A stretch of DNA of 38,822 bases from Sphingobacteriales bacterium (GCA_021297855.1 JAJTHM010000021.1:1-38822), one strand, 5' to 3'; counted from the stretch's first letter, positions 25,982 through 36,197 are shown. The notes: generated by a model from the sequence alone, not told the origin. Numbers and translations: made by a program.

Positions 25982-26629
25982 TTATTCATTAATTCCAAAA
26001 TAAAATATTTTTTTCTTGTTTTTATCATACTGTGAGACGAAGGGAAACACTTCAGATTCCCCTTGAAGATTCCCTCTAAATTCTACATTATGTGGTTCTG
26101 AATTATGCGTAGAGAATCCATCAAAGGTGATATAGGTTATTTGGACATTAGATTGGATTTGCTCGTTCACTGTATTCAGGTTAAATAAATCTTCCAAAGA
26201 AATTTTATCTAAATCAACATACCGGGCATTTTGTTCATTTTGGCCACTGAGAAAATTTTGTAAAAATAAGGTTGTGATATCCATTCCTATTTGATTCGCC
26301 GCCAGATCAGCTATGGGATAGCTGTATTCTAAAATCTGTTGATTGGAGTGGATATTCACCTTTATAAATTGTTGAGATTTTTTATTCATCATGTCTCTAG
26401 CAGTATCTATAAACTGCATTGCGGCCGAAGAGGATTTGAAATCGAATCCCATTAGTGGTGGAGTTTTGTAATAGAGATCGATAACTACGGAGTCCTTGAT
26501 TTCCGCTATTTTTAATTCATCCGCGCCTACATTGAGCCTTAGGTATTCGCTCAAATTTTGGTATGAACTTTCTTTGCAAGAGATGGCTTGGATTAAAATG
26601 AAGAGAATAAGATAGTAATAGAGGCGCAT
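25982..26629 (-). CDS. Putative lipoprotein, unknown
   Basis: A 215-residue protein I do not recognise. The N-terminus MRLYYYLILFILIQAISC ends in a lipobox-like AISC, so Cys18 would be lipidated. The mature part is mostly polar with mixed alpha/beta character, e.g. KIAEIKDSVVIDLYY and VQITYITFDGFSTHN. The open frame extends to an ATG at 26656, but a minus-strand TACTTTTG promoter at 26654-26661 covers that codon, so the ATG at 26629 is chosen. Its stop codon (25982-25984) lies immediately next to the stop of the convergent type B protein gene at 25979-25981, with no base between. Confidence 0.75.
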   Translation of the reverse strand: MRLYYYLILFILIQAISCKESSYQNLSEYLRLNVGADELKIAEIKDSVVIDLYYKTPPLMGFDFKSSSAAMQFIDTARDMMNKKSQQFIKVNIHSNQQILEYSYPIADLAANQIGMDITTLFLQNFLSGQNEQNARYVDLDKISLEDLFNLNTVNEQIQSNVQITYITFDGFSTHNSEPHNVEFRGNLQGESEVFPFVSQYDKNKKKIFYFGINE

Positions 26630-26653
26630 TGGATTTAGTTTATAGGAAGACTT

Positions 26654-26661
26654 CAAAAGTA
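26654..26661 (-). promoter_or_regulatory. -7 promoter element of the lipoprotein gene (TACTTTTG)
   Basis: On the minus strand this reads TACTTTTG, an exact TAnnTTTG match, 24 bases before the ATG at 26629. It rules out the longer start at 26656. The divergent fbaB promoter is about 80 bases away. Confidence 0.6.
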
Positions 26662-26742
26662 GAAACGTTAAAATTAATTTATTGGTATTATTTAAAAGTA
26701 GGAAGACTATGAATTAAATCCTAGTTAAATCCTCAAAATAGT

Positions 26743-26750
26743 TAATTTTG
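26743..26750 (+). promoter_or_regulatory. -7 promoter element of fbaB (TAATTTTG)
   Basis: TAATTTTG matches TAnnTTTG, 16 bases upstream of the aldolase ATG at 26767. No clear -33 TTG. Confidence 0.6.
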
Positions 26751-26766
26751 CTTCAAAATTTCATAA

Positions 26767-27825
26767 ATGAGCCAGAATTATGCTTCAATAATAGGGGATG
26801 AAAAAGCCAATCTCCTTTTAAATTACAAAACACCTGCTATCAATAAATCATTGATTCACATACCAAATGAGGATTTCGTATCTCAAATTTGGTCCCAGAG
26901 CAATAGAAATATTCCAACATTAAGAAGTTTGCAGCAGCTATATGGACACGGCAGATTGGCAAATACGGGTTATATGAGTATTTTGCCTGTAGATCAGGGC
27001 ATTGAGCATAGTGCTGGGGCGTCATTTGCCCCCAATCCTATCTATTTTGATAGCGAGAATATCGTGAAATTGGCCATGGAAGCGGGTTGCAATGCTGTGG
27101 CTTCTACTTATGGTGTACTAGGCTCTGTAGCTAGAAAGTATGCCCATAAAATTCCATTTATCGTCAAGATTAATCACAATGAGTTTTTAAGTTACCCCAA
27201 TACATTTGACCAGGTCATGTTTGGCACAATCAAAAGTGCTTGGGACATGGGAGCCGTGGCTGTAGGCGCTACCATTTATTTTGGAAGCGAAGAGAGCAGA
27301 AGACAGTTGGTACAAGTGGCAGAAGCGTTTGAATATGCCCATCAGCTGGGTATGGCTACTATACTTTGGTGCTATACAAGAAATAATGCATTTAAAGTAG
27401 ATGGTATTGACTACCATGCTTCGGCTGATTTAAGTGGTCAAGCGAATCATTTAGGAGTCACAATTCAGGCTGATATTATCAAACAAAAACTACCTGTGAA
27501 TAATGGCGGCTATTTGGCTACAAAGCATGGTAAAACCCATGATAAAGTGTATTCAGAATTAACAACGGATAATCCTATAGACCTATGCAGATACCAAGTG
27601 GCGAATTGCTATATGGGTCGTGCAGGTTTGATAAATTCTGGTGGGGAGTCCAAAGGGGCTTTTGATATGGCAGAAGCTATCGAAACGGCCATTATCAATA
27701 AAAGAGCTGGAGGTCAAGGTCTGATTCTAGGAAGAAAAGCTTTTCAAAAAGATATGAAAGTAGGCGTTGAATTGATCCAATCCGTTCAGGATGTTTATTT
27801 AGATAAAGGAGTAACTATCGCCTAA
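26767..27825 (+). CDS. fbaB: Class I fructose-bisphosphate aldolase
   Basis: DhnA/FbaB-type class I aldolase of 352 residues; it interconverts fructose 1,6-bisphosphate with dihydroxyacetone phosphate and glyceraldehyde 3-phosphate through a lysine Schiff base, without a metal. Seen: [20 protein letters not shown] (phosphate/active-site opening), [15 protein letters not shown], a central [20 protein letters not shown] and the lysine-bearing [13 protein letters not shown] (Lys239 is the likely Schiff-base residue). [20 protein letters not shown] and [15 protein letters not shown] form the phosphate-binding end. Length and order are normal. It has its own promoter and a strong terminator at 27851-27883, so it is monocistronic. 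Confidence 0.95.
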   Translation: MSQNYASIIGDEKANLLLNYKTPAINKSLIHIPNEDFVSQIWSQSNRNIPTLRSLQQLYGHGRLANTGYMSILPVDQGIEHSAGASFAPNPIYFDSENIVKLAMEAGCNAVASTYGVLGSVARKYAHKIPFIVKINHNEFLSYPNTFDQVMFGTIKSAWDMGAVAVGATIYFGSEESRRQLVQVAEAFEYAHQLGMATILWCYTRNNAFKVDGIDYHASADLSGQANHLGVTIQADIIKQKLPVNNGGYLATKHGKTHDKVYSELTTDNPIDLCRYQVANCYMGRAGLINSGGESKGAFDMAEAIETAIINKRAGGQGLILGRKAFQKDMKVGVELIQSVQDVYLDKGVTIA

Positions 27826-27850
27826 TTAATAAGTTATTCTAAATATATAA

Positions 27851-27883
27851 AAAAAGGACTGTTGAAAAACAGTCCTTTTTTTA
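27851..27883. terminator. Bidirectional intrinsic terminator after fbaB
   Basis: AAAAAGGACTGTT (27851-27863) pairs with AACAGTCCTTTTT (27868-27880) over a GAAA loop, with T tracts on both strands. It can end fbaB from the left and the convergent small gene (stop at 27967) from the right. Confidence 0.93.
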
Positions 27884-27966
27884 TGTGGATTGCTGTGAAT
27901 AAAATGTGGATTAATGCTTTGATTTAGATGCTTAAATCATTGTCCATTGCTCCTAGATTCATGATT

Positions 27967-28302
27967 CTAATTCTTTTTATATTCTCTTCTTTTTTTGCGG
28001 AGTTCCGTCATTTTTGCGTCTTGCTCATTGTTCAATACGCTATCAACCTGCACCTTTTTAGATTGTCTATATGCTTGTCTTTCGCTCTTGGACATAGCCT
28101 TTATTTTCTCCTTATTGGCCTTTGTTTCCTTATGGATTTCTTTCAATCTAGCTTTTTGTTCTTCTGATAGATTTAGGTCTTTTCTCATTTTTTTTAATTC
28201 CGCCTTTTCCTCAGCGGAAATATTTCCTTTAACTGGCTTATCTTGAGCATTTAAAGCTAGGTTAAGAAAAAGAACTACTGCGACAAACATGGTTTTTTTC
28301 AT
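27967..28302 (-). CDS. Small exported charged helical protein (Spy/CpxP-like)
   Basis: A 111-residue protein with a signal peptide (MKKTMFVAVVLFLNLALNAQ). The mature part is almost all charged helix: LKKMRKDLNLSEEQKARLKE, a Ser/Lys-rich middle and SVLNNEQDAKMTELRKKR. The 'L(S/T)xEQ...' pattern occurs twice (LNLSEEQ and VLNNEQ), as in periplasmic Spy/CpxP (LTxxQ) chaperones and related Bacteroidota small proteins (DUF4890-like). A role in envelope protein protection or metal response is possible; the short length makes the assignment loose. It shares the 28303-28459 gap with the divergent ATP synthase operon. Confidence 0.72.
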   Translation of the reverse strand: MKKTMFVAVVLFLNLALNAQDKPVKGNISAEEKAELKKMRKDLNLSEEQKARLKEIHKETKANKEKIKAMSKSERQAYRQSKKVQVDSVLNNEQDAKMTELRKKRREYKKN

Positions 28303-28407
28303 TACTTTTCATTTTAATATGTTAAACAATTTTGAGTCTTTGATTAGTAAATCATCTAATGGGTTTAATGGAGTATAAATTATTCCAAAAACTAAAAATA
28401 AATTCAG

Positions 28408-28415
28408 TACTTTTG
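28408..28415 (+). promoter_or_regulatory. -7 promoter element of the atp operon (TACTTTTG)
   Basis: TACTTTTG, an exact TAnnTTTG match, lies 45-52 bases upstream of the atpB start. It is the best promoter candidate for atpBEFHAG. No convincing -33 TTG. Confidence 0.6.
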
Positions 28416-28459
28416 CAGCGCTTTTTAGCAAAACTAAAGAGTTTTCAATAGTGATTTCG

Positions 28460-29560
28460 ATGATTAATAGATTGATATTCAGTTTTTTATTTTCAGTGTT
28501 ATTTAGTTTTCTTGCATGTGCATCTGAAACGACTTCTGTCCCGCACATAGCGAGTGATACCGCAGCCAAGGCAACTGAACCAGTGTCTAGTGTTGATGCG
28601 ACGCACTCCAAAGGTTTTGACCCCGTGGGTATGATTATGCATCATATTGCAGATGCCAATGAGTTTCACATCCTAGGTCATACAACCCTGCCATTGCCTG
28701 TGATTGTTTATAATAAGGACAAAAAAGAGTGGTTCACTTGCATGTCATCCGCTTTTCATGCGCATCATGGAGAAGGAACTGTAGAGGTGAATGGATATAA
28801 AATGGAAAATAGCAGAGTGCATCCGACAGATGGCAGTCATATTATAGACTTCTCTATCACCAAGAATGTATTCACCATGCTTATGGCTTTGACTCTATTA
28901 TTTATTGCCTTTTTCTCGGTAAGAAAAGCCTATGCTACAAGAGAAAATCAAGCACCATCAGGCTTCCAAAGTATCATGGAGCCCCTAATTCAATTTATAG
29001 CCCATGATGTAGCTAGAGAAAATATCGGGAAAAATTATATGAAGTTCACTCCATTTTTAGTTTGTGTTTTCTTCTTTATTTTGATAAATAATTTAATCGG
29101 ACTTATTCCTATTTTCCCAGGCAGTGCGAATGTGTCGGGAAATATTTCATTTACTTTGGTATTAGGTACAATCTCATTTATCCTTATTAATGTATTTGCA
29201 AAAAGAGATTATTGGATTCACACGTTTGCTATGCCGGGCGTACCTAAGGCATTATTGTTGATATTGACACCTATTGAGATTTTAGGATTGTTTATTAAAC
29301 CAGCTTCCTTAATTCTTCGTCTTTTTGGAAACATCACGGGAGGTCACATAGCAGTGATGAGTATAGCTTCTGTAGTTTTTATTCTGGGCAATGTAGGGAA
29401 GAGTGTTGGAGGCTCCATGTTAGGAGGGGCAGTGGCTGTTCCTTTGTTGATTTTCGTAAATGCTATGGAATTGTTTGTCGCATTTCTTCAGGCTTATGTC
29501 TTTACACTTTTGACCTCCATATTTATAGGTATAGCTCAGGAAGAGCATACGCATCATTAA
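28460..29560 (+). CDS. atpB: ATP synthase F0 subunit a
   Basis: Membrane subunit a, which forms the proton half-channels next to the c ring. About 366 residues: longer than E. coli AtpB because of an N-terminal exported extension of ~110 residues. It starts with a signal-like helix (INRLIFSFLFSVLFSFLAC) and carries a His-rich periplasmic segment (SAFHAHHGEG). The essential channel arginine is in PASLILRLFGNITGGH, followed by the conserved last helices (ELFVAFLQAYVFTLLTSIFI). Such extensions are normal for AtpB of Bacteroidota. The ATG at 28460 is chosen; a GTG at 28451 would add three residues. First gene of the atp operon; atpE follows after 35 bases. Confidence 0.94.
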   Translation: MINRLIFSFLFSVLFSFLACASETTSVPHIASDTAAKATEPVSSVDATHSKGFDPVGMIMHHIADANEFHILGHTTLPLPVIVYNKDKKEWFTCMSSAFHAHHGEGTVEVNGYKMENSRVHPTDGSHIIDFSITKNVFTMLMALTLLFIAFFSVRKAYATRENQAPSGFQSIMEPLIQFIAHDVARENIGKNYMKFTPFLVCVFFFILINNLIGLIPIFPGSANVSGNISFTLVLGTISFILINVFAKRDYWIHTFAMPGVPKALLLILTPIEILGLFIKPASLILRLFGNITGGHIAVMSIASVVFILGNVGKSVGGSMLGGAVAVPLLIFVNAMELFVAFLQAYVFTLLTSIFIGIAQEEHTHH

Positions 29561-29592
29561 ACTTAAAAAATTTCTAACTATTAAATAATTAA

Positions 29593-29799
<207 letters not shown>

Positions 29800-29818
29800 T
29801 CACACACCGAGAAAAACC

Positions 29819-29851
29819 AAAAAGGGCCTAGGGATTGCCGAAGCCCTTTTT
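29819..29851 (+). terminator. Terminator-like hairpin between atpE and atpF
   Basis: AAAAAGGGC (29819-29827) pairs perfectly with GCCCTTTTT (29843-29851) over a 15-base loop, ending in a five-T tract. It sits inside the operon, just after the c-subunit gene. It may act as a partial terminator or as a 3' end that stabilises an atpBE transcript. Confidence 0.7.
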
Positions 29852-29892
29852 AACTTAAAAAAATGTAGTACTAATTATAAATATCTGAAATA

Positions 29893-30411
29893 ATGATCTT
29901 ATTATTTGACCCCATGAGCTTAATAACGCCAGATTTAGGATTTACCTTCTGGACTTTCTTAGCATTTGTTATTTTTTGGATAATCGCTGGAAAATTCGCT
30001 GTAAAGCCAATCGTAAGTTCTATCGAAGCTAGAAATCAAAAAATAGAGGATGAGCTTCTTTCTGCCCAAAAGGCCAGACTTGAGTTCGAAGCATTGAAAT
30101 CTCAAAATGATGATTTGCTTAAAGAAGCAAGAGAAGAAAGACACAGACTGCTTGTAGAAGCCAAGCAGGATGCTGATAATTTTAGAAGCACAGAACTAGC
30201 CAAAGCGAAAGAAGATGCGGCAAGACTGCTTGATCAGGCTAAAAATGAAATTGAGAATCAAAAGAGAGCGGCCATAAGTGAAGTAAAAAAAGAGGTCGGT
30301 GCGATCTCTATAAGTATAGCTGAAAAATTGGTAAGAGAAAAGTTGACTGATAATGCATCTCAGCAATCTTTAGTGACTAAATTGGTTAACGAATCATTAT
30401 CTTCAAATTAA
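29893..30411 (+). CDS. atpF: ATP synthase F0 subunit b
   Basis: Peripheral-stalk subunit b, up to 172 residues. A single membrane helix near the N-terminus (LGFTFWTFLAFVIFWIIAG) follows the family's 'TPDxGLxFW' opening, then VKPIVSSIEARNQKIEDEL and a long charged coiled coil (about 45-150, many Glu/Lys/Ala) that reaches F1. An internal ATG at 29914 (residue 8) would also give a normal subunit b and cannot be excluded. It lies 93 bases after atpE across the hairpin and 6 bases before atpH. Confidence 0.93.
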   Translation: MILLFDPMSLITPDLGFTFWTFLAFVIFWIIAGKFAVKPIVSSIEARNQKIEDELLSAQKARLEFEALKSQNDDLLKEAREERHRLLVEAKQDADNFRSTELAKAKEDAARLLDQAKNEIENQKRAAISEVKKEVGAISISIAEKLVREKLTDNASQQSLVTKLVNESLSSN

Positions 30412-30417
30412 TCTGAA

Positions 30418-32533
<2,116 letters not shown>

Positions 32534-32621
32534 TCAATAGATATAAGATGATAGATGTGAGATATGAGAAAAATAGCTCTATCTCAATACTAATATCTCA
32601 AATCTCAAATCTAAGAAAAGA
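32534..32621. repeat. Repeat-word spacer between atpA and atpG
   Basis: The gap is built from short related words: GATAGATGTGAGATATGAGA, then ATATCTCAAATCTCAAATCT, which are partly complementary (GAGATAT and ATATCTC). It is the only large spacer among the F1 genes. The words could pair into a weak hairpin, but I see no terminator. Confidence 0.55.
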
Positions 32622-33500
32622 ATGGCAGGATTAAAAGAAGTAAGAGAACGTATAAAATCGGTCAAATCGACTCAGCAGATTACCAAAGCGATGAAGTTGG
32701 TATCGGCGTCTAAGTTGAAGAAAGCGACCAATGCTATCACTCAGATGCGACCTTATGCAGAGAGGCTTCAAGAAGTGATGAATAATATTCTTGCAACTAC
32801 CGATATGTCTGAGCTTTCTTTAGGACTCAACGATGTACGACCAGTAAATAGAGTCTTGGTTGTAGTTTTCACCTCTGATAGAGGGCTTTGTGGAGGATTT
32901 AACTCTAATCTTTTGAAATCCGCTACAAAACTTATCAAAGAAAAATATGCTGATTTATCGAAGTCAGATATTACCGTAATGCCAGTCGGTAAAAAAGCAT
33001 TTGACGCCTTCAAGCGTTCAGATTATGATTTGAATGATGAGTTCTATACCTTATTTTCCAATTTGAGCTTCGAGGGTTCTAGCAGGATAGCCCAGTTTAT
33101 AGTCAATTCATTCTTGAGTAAGGATTATGACAAGGTAGAAGTTATTTATTCCAAGTTTAAGAATGCCGCAGTACAAGAATTTAAATCAGAAGAATTCTTG
33201 CCAATAGCCAAAGTGGTAACTACGGCTGGTGTCAGCAAGTCAGATTATATCTTCGAACCTAATAAAGCACAGCTATTGGAAGAACTTCTTCCAAAGATTA
33301 TTAAAACAACCTTCCATAGATTCGCGCTAGATAATAATGCTTCTGAGCATGGTGCTAGGATGGTCGCTATGGATAGTGCAACGAATAACGCCGCTGACCT
33401 TATCAAGCGTCTAGAAATAGACTATAATAAGGCTAGACAAGCTGCTATTACGAATCAGATATTGGAGATTGTGGGTGGTGCAGCAGCGTTGGATGCTTAA
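32622..33500 (+). CDS. atpG: ATP synthase F1 subunit gamma
   Basis: Central rotor shaft of F1, 292 residues. The N-terminal helix has LKEVRERIKSVKSTQQITKA and KLVSASKLKKA, typical of the coiled coil that enters the hexamer. SDRGLCGGFNSNLLK is the conserved motif of the Rossmann-like middle domain. The C-terminal helix ends with ARQAAITNQILEIVGGAAAL. Length is normal. It is the last gene of the operon; the following 218 bases contain repeat words and no gene, and no GC-rich terminator is seen. Confidence 0.96.
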   Translation: MAGLKEVRERIKSVKSTQQITKAMKLVSASKLKKATNAITQMRPYAERLQEVMNNILATTDMSELSLGLNDVRPVNRVLVVVFTSDRGLCGGFNSNLLKSATKLIKEKYADLSKSDITVMPVGKKAFDAFKRSDYDLNDEFYTLFSNLSFEGSSRIAQFIVNSFLSKDYDKVEVIYSKFKNAAVQEFKSEEFLPIAKVVTTAGVSKSDYIFEPNKAQLLEELLPKIIKTTFHRFALDNNASEHGARMVAMDSATNNAADLIKRLEIDYNKARQAAITNQILEIVGGAAALDA

Positions 33501-33503
33501 TAC

Positions 33504-33715
33504 AGTTGCAAGTAACAAGTTTATAGTTATTTCTTTGAAAAACTCTGTGTTTAGGTATTATAATCTAGCAAAAAATTAAACGAAAAGAGTTCAACGTTAT
33601 TCGCAAACCAAGCTAAGGTAATCTCAAGTAAATTCCGTATAATTCTTAAGAAATAATACTTTGCGTCCTTTGTGCCTCTGCGGTTAGAAAAATTCTTAGC
33701 TCACTACTTGCAACT
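33504..33715. repeat. Non-coding element bounded by an 11-bp inverted repeat
   Basis: AGTTGCAAGTA (33504-33514) and its exact complement TACTTGCAACT (33705-33715) bracket about 190 bases without a gene between atpG and the DUF7009-like gene. Inside are repeat words: ACTCTGTG (near 33543) and TACTTTGCGTCCTTTGTGCC followed by TCTGCGGTTA (33657-33686), plus two AATTCTTA copies (33641 and 33691). It could be a degenerate miniature element or simply repeat text. Confidence 0.5.
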
Positions 33716-33718
33716 TTA

Positions 33719-34072
33719 TTAACAACTCGTATTCGGATTCGCATAATTATCGCTCTGGTCTTCATCTGTATGATCTAGACAGACGAAATCTTTTTCAATT
33801 AATAAATTTAGTTTCCCGAAACTATTTTTATACGTAATCTTATCTGTATCATTCCAGATTTTAGCTTCTTGGCTTGGAATGAAAAGCGTTATTTTATCAC
33901 CAACAAATTGTGCTTGAAGTTCCTCGATTCCTTCTTTAGATTCTAAGCGATAGATGAAGTCTTTTTCGGAAAATTCGGTCTTTTCTTCCACCCATCCGAG
34001 TTCAGATAATTGCTTAACTTCCTTTTTTACCAGACGGAAGCGAACTGTGTTGTCTTTAATTCTAATTTTCAT
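33719..34072 (-). CDS. Small protein, DUF7009-like
   Basis: A 117-residue soluble protein. It opens with MKIRIKDNTVRFRLVKKEV, then LSELGWVEEKTEF, and ends with CLDHTDEDQSDNYANPNTSC, a pattern I recognise from small uncharacterised Bacteroidota proteins of the DUF7009 type (beta-rich N-terminus, acidic 'LD...EDQ.D.Y.NP' tail). Function unknown. It stands downstream of fdhD on the same strand, separated by 216 bases of AT-rich DNA with two small palindromes, so it may belong to the molybdenum-linked set or stand alone. The two tail cysteines could bind metal, but this is a guess. Confidence 0.7.
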   Translation of the reverse strand: MKIRIKDNTVRFRLVKKEVKQLSELGWVEEKTEFSEKDFIYRLESKEGIEELQAQFVGDKITLFIPSQEAKIWNDTDKITYKNSFGKLNLLIEKDFVCLDHTDEDQSDNYANPNTSC

Positions 34073-34216
34073 TTGGTTAGTTAAATGTCAATGGTTAAAA
34101 GTTGAAAGTTTCTATCTTGGTTTTTATCTTCTTTAGTCTTTATTTTTTTGTAGCCAATGTTCGTGTCCTTACGAACCTCTTATACCATTTATGTTATAAA
34201 TATATATCAATCAATT

Positions 34217-34264
34217 ATGGTACAATACCATGCCAGAAATCGATAGGTCAATTTTTATTGACCT
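34217..34264 (-). terminator. Two small hairpins downstream of fdhD
   Basis: AGGTCAA/TTGACCT (34245-34251 and 34258-34264, TTTTTA loop) and ATGGTA/TACCAT (34217-34222 and 34226-34231, CAA loop) lie just past the fdhD stop in the 216-base gap. Stems are short and the minus-strand T run is weak. They may end fdhD transcription. Nothing else is seen between 34073 and 34288. Confidence 0.35.
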
Positions 34265-34288
34265 TTACTAATTTCTTATACGGTATTA

Positions 34289-35095
34289 TTAAATTTTTCC
34301 AGTATATACATTAAACGAATCATTTTTTAAAAACCCAATCAAGGTAATGCCAAACTCATCAGCTAATTCTACAGCCAAAGATGAAGGCGCACCTATAGCA
34401 CAGACGACAGGTATTTTAGCCATTATGGCTTTTTGTATTAACTCAAAACTAGCCCTGCCACTGAGTAGTAGAATCATGTCTTCAAAGTCTAGCTTGTCAT
34501 CTACAAAATGATGACCAATGAGTTTATCCAGTGCGTTATGACGACCGACATCTTCGTACAGCGAGATTAAATTACCTTCCATATCAAAAAGTGCTGAAGC
34601 ATGAATGCCTCCAGTTTGACTAAAATTGGATTGATGTTGATTAATCTTATCTTTTAATGTAAGCAGCAAGGCAGGAGAAATCTTGGTCTTTATTATTGCT
34701 TTGGTACCAGAAACTATAGTGCGAATGGCATCAATAGAAGACTTGCCACAGACACCACAGCTACTCGTTGTATAGAAGTTGCGCTTTAGTTTTTCTAGGT
34801 CTATGCTTGCACCTTCTTTTAGGTGAATGGTAATTTGATTATCTATAAAGGAAGTCGTTTTTTCTAATTGTTCAAGACTAGTCATAATGCCTTCCGTATA
34901 TAAAAATCCTAGAGCCAGCTCTTTATCAAAGTCAGGTGTGCGCATCGTGATTGAAATCGATTGACGTTTTTTTTCTCCATTTTCAAAATACTGCAAGCTG
35001 ATTTCTAATGGTTCCTCCACTGCCAAGACATCTTCTTTTTCTTGAAGCTGACCTTGCTTGAATTTAGTGATGGAAACATTTTTAATAGAAGTCAT
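34289..35095 (-). CDS. fdhD: Formate dehydrogenase accessory sulfurtransferase FdhD
   Basis: FdhD passes sulfur from the cysteine desulfurase IscS to the molybdenum (bis-MGD) cofactor of formate dehydrogenases. 268 residues, normal length. The sulfur-carrying CxxC loop is SSCGVCGKSS (Cys113 and Cys116). Other family marks are MRTPDFDKELALGFLYTEGI, YEDVGRHNALDKLIGHH and the cofactor-binding end LLSGRASFELIQKAIMAKIP and CAIGAPSSLAVELADEFGIT. It implies a molybdenum or tungsten formate dehydrogenase elsewhere in the genome. It lies 71 bases after mobA on the same strand, so both probably serve one cofactor pathway. Confidence 0.95.
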   Translation of the reverse strand: MTSIKNVSITKFKQGQLQEKEDVLAVEEPLEISLQYFENGEKKRQSISITMRTPDFDKELALGFLYTEGIMTSLEQLEKTTSFIDNQITIHLKEGASIDLEKLKRNFYTTSSCGVCGKSSIDAIRTIVSGTKAIIKTKISPALLLTLKDKINQHQSNFSQTGGIHASALFDMEGNLISLYEDVGRHNALDKLIGHHFVDDKLDFEDMILLLSGRASFELIQKAIMAKIPVVCAIGAPSSLAVELADEFGITLIGFLKNDSFNVYTGKI

Positions 35096-35166
35096 AGTTC
35101 AAATATCGGAAAATTAGTACAAGTCATATTATGTATGTAATAAACATTAATTATTCAATTTAATAA

Positions 35167-35694
35167 TCATGGCTGCTCAGGATAATCAATACTTTTTATA
35201 ACCTCAAGATTCTTAGGAATAACTTTAGTGACCAAGCTCTTTCTCAATATGGTCTGGAGGGAATTGGTTCCTGTAGATATTTCTGACATTAGAGTTTCTT
35301 TAAACGTTTGTTTGTAAAGTGCCAGAAATGGCTCGAAAAAACCAGTTACTGGATTAAAATAAACATTTGCCAAGGTGTCTGTGGGTTCAATCAATTTTAA
35401 AATATGTTCTTTTGAAAACAATGGGTAATCAATAGCGATCACTAACCAGTCATTATCTTCATATTCAAATGCAGAGATGATACCAGCTATAGGCCCGAGT
35501 GCTTCTAATTCTGGAGAATCGATTAGCGTAGGTAAAGAATATTTATTTTCTTTTGATGAGATAAAAACTTGATCACAATAGTTCTCTAGTAACTTATATA
35601 TATGCAAAAATTGGGGTTGACCGTGATAATCTATCAAGGCTTTATCCTTCCCCATTCTTGTGGATTGACCTCCAGCTAAAACTAATCCGTTCAT
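35167..35694 (-). CDS. mobA: Molybdenum cofactor guanylyltransferase MobA
   Basis: MobA attaches GMP to molybdopterin to make the guanine dinucleotide cofactor used by formate dehydrogenases and related enzymes. 175 residues. The nucleotidyltransferase signature is LAGGQSTRMGKDKALIDYHG (about 5-24), followed by DSPELEALGPIAGIISAFEY and the metal-site strand VIAIDYPLFS, where the usual CDMP/CDxP reads AIDYP, so the Asp is kept. The rest is shorter than in E. coli MobA, as in many Bacteroidota. Its start overlaps the end of the P-loop NTPase gene by 4 bases, giving a coupled pair that could replace a MobA/MobB set. Confidence 0.9.
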   Translation of the reverse strand: MNGLVLAGGQSTRMGKDKALIDYHGQPQFLHIYKLLENYCDQVFISSKENKYSLPTLIDSPELEALGPIAGIISAFEYEDNDWLVIAIDYPLFSKEHILKLIEPTDTLANVYFNPVTGFFEPFLALYKQTFKETLMSEISTGTNSLQTILRKSLVTKVIPKNLEVIKSIDYPEQP

Positions 35695-36197
35695 TCTTCT
35701 AGAAATTTCTCGATAAATAGTTCTAAGGATAAAACCGCTGCCTCTTCGAGCTTGTATTTTTCTATAGCGGCTGCTAGTAGCGTATTTCTTATAACGATAA
35801 TCAAAAGCTTGTTGTTGGACTCTAGTTTAAATTTTTCAATAAACTCTCCTAACTCGGGTTCGAAGCCCCTTCCGTCCATTTCCAATTTACCTAATTCATC
35901 TATGATGATAAGACTAGCCGAGGTTTTATGCAAAGATTTAAATTTTTGCTTTGCAGCTTCAAACGTGGATTTAGAAAATTTAAATCGGCCGATTTCAATG
36001 GAATCCAAATGATTTCCTCCTTCTAGTTCGAAAGGAAGTTCTTCGTCGGTATCTAAAAATATTAGTTTGCGCGATTCATCAATTTCTGGTGTAATGAAGC
36101 CATCGAAGCTAGTCAATCCGCTTTCCCAGAATTCCATGAGAGCGGTCGTTTTTCCACTTTGGATTGGTGCTGAAAGAATAAAAATGTTATGACTCAT
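35691..36197 (-). CDS. P-loop NTPase next to mobA (THEP1/MobB-like)
   Basis: A 168-residue P-loop nucleotide-binding protein. Walker A is APIQSGKTT (10-18) and Walker B is SLIIIDELGKLEMDGRGFEP (Asp100, Glu101). This compact layout with a DE(L/I)GxxE after strand 3 is typical of the THEP1/DUF2478-type nucleoside triphosphatases. MobB, which binds GTP near MobA, is also a small P-loop protein, so a MobB-like helper role is plausible from context. It overlaps mobA by 4 bases and the membrane protein gene by 11 bases. GTP or ATP choice cannot be read. Confidence 0.8.
   Translation of the reverse strand: MSHNIFILSAPIQSGKTTALMEFWESGLTSFDGFITPEIDESRKLIFLDTDEELPFELEGGNHLDSIEIGRFKFSKSTFEAAKQKFKSLHKTSASLIIIDELGKLEMDGRGFEPELGEFIEKFKLESNNKLLIIVIRNTLLAAAIEKYKLEEAAVLSLELFIEKFLEE

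Noticed and set aside
27928-28246. Hydrophobic plus-strand frames opposite the small exported helical protein
   Set aside because: They are the antisense reading of a Lys/Glu-rich coding region, which typically yields Phe/Leu/Ser-rich frames; the minus-strand gene has a real signal peptide.
28309-28611. Minus-strand 100-codon frame over the atpB start
   Set aside because: It overlaps the atp promoter and the conserved start of atpB, with no motif of its own.
32534-32621. Possible CRISPR-like or regulatory repeat array between atpA and atpG
   Set aside because: Words are short, irregular and without spacers of constant length; no cas genes nearby. It fits the general repeat-word text of the window.
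34102-34314. 70-codon plus-strand hydrophobic frame in the gap after fdhD
   Set aside because: It runs into the end of fdhD on the opposite strand, is extremely AT-rich and contains the small palindromes of the gap; no sign of selection on the protein.
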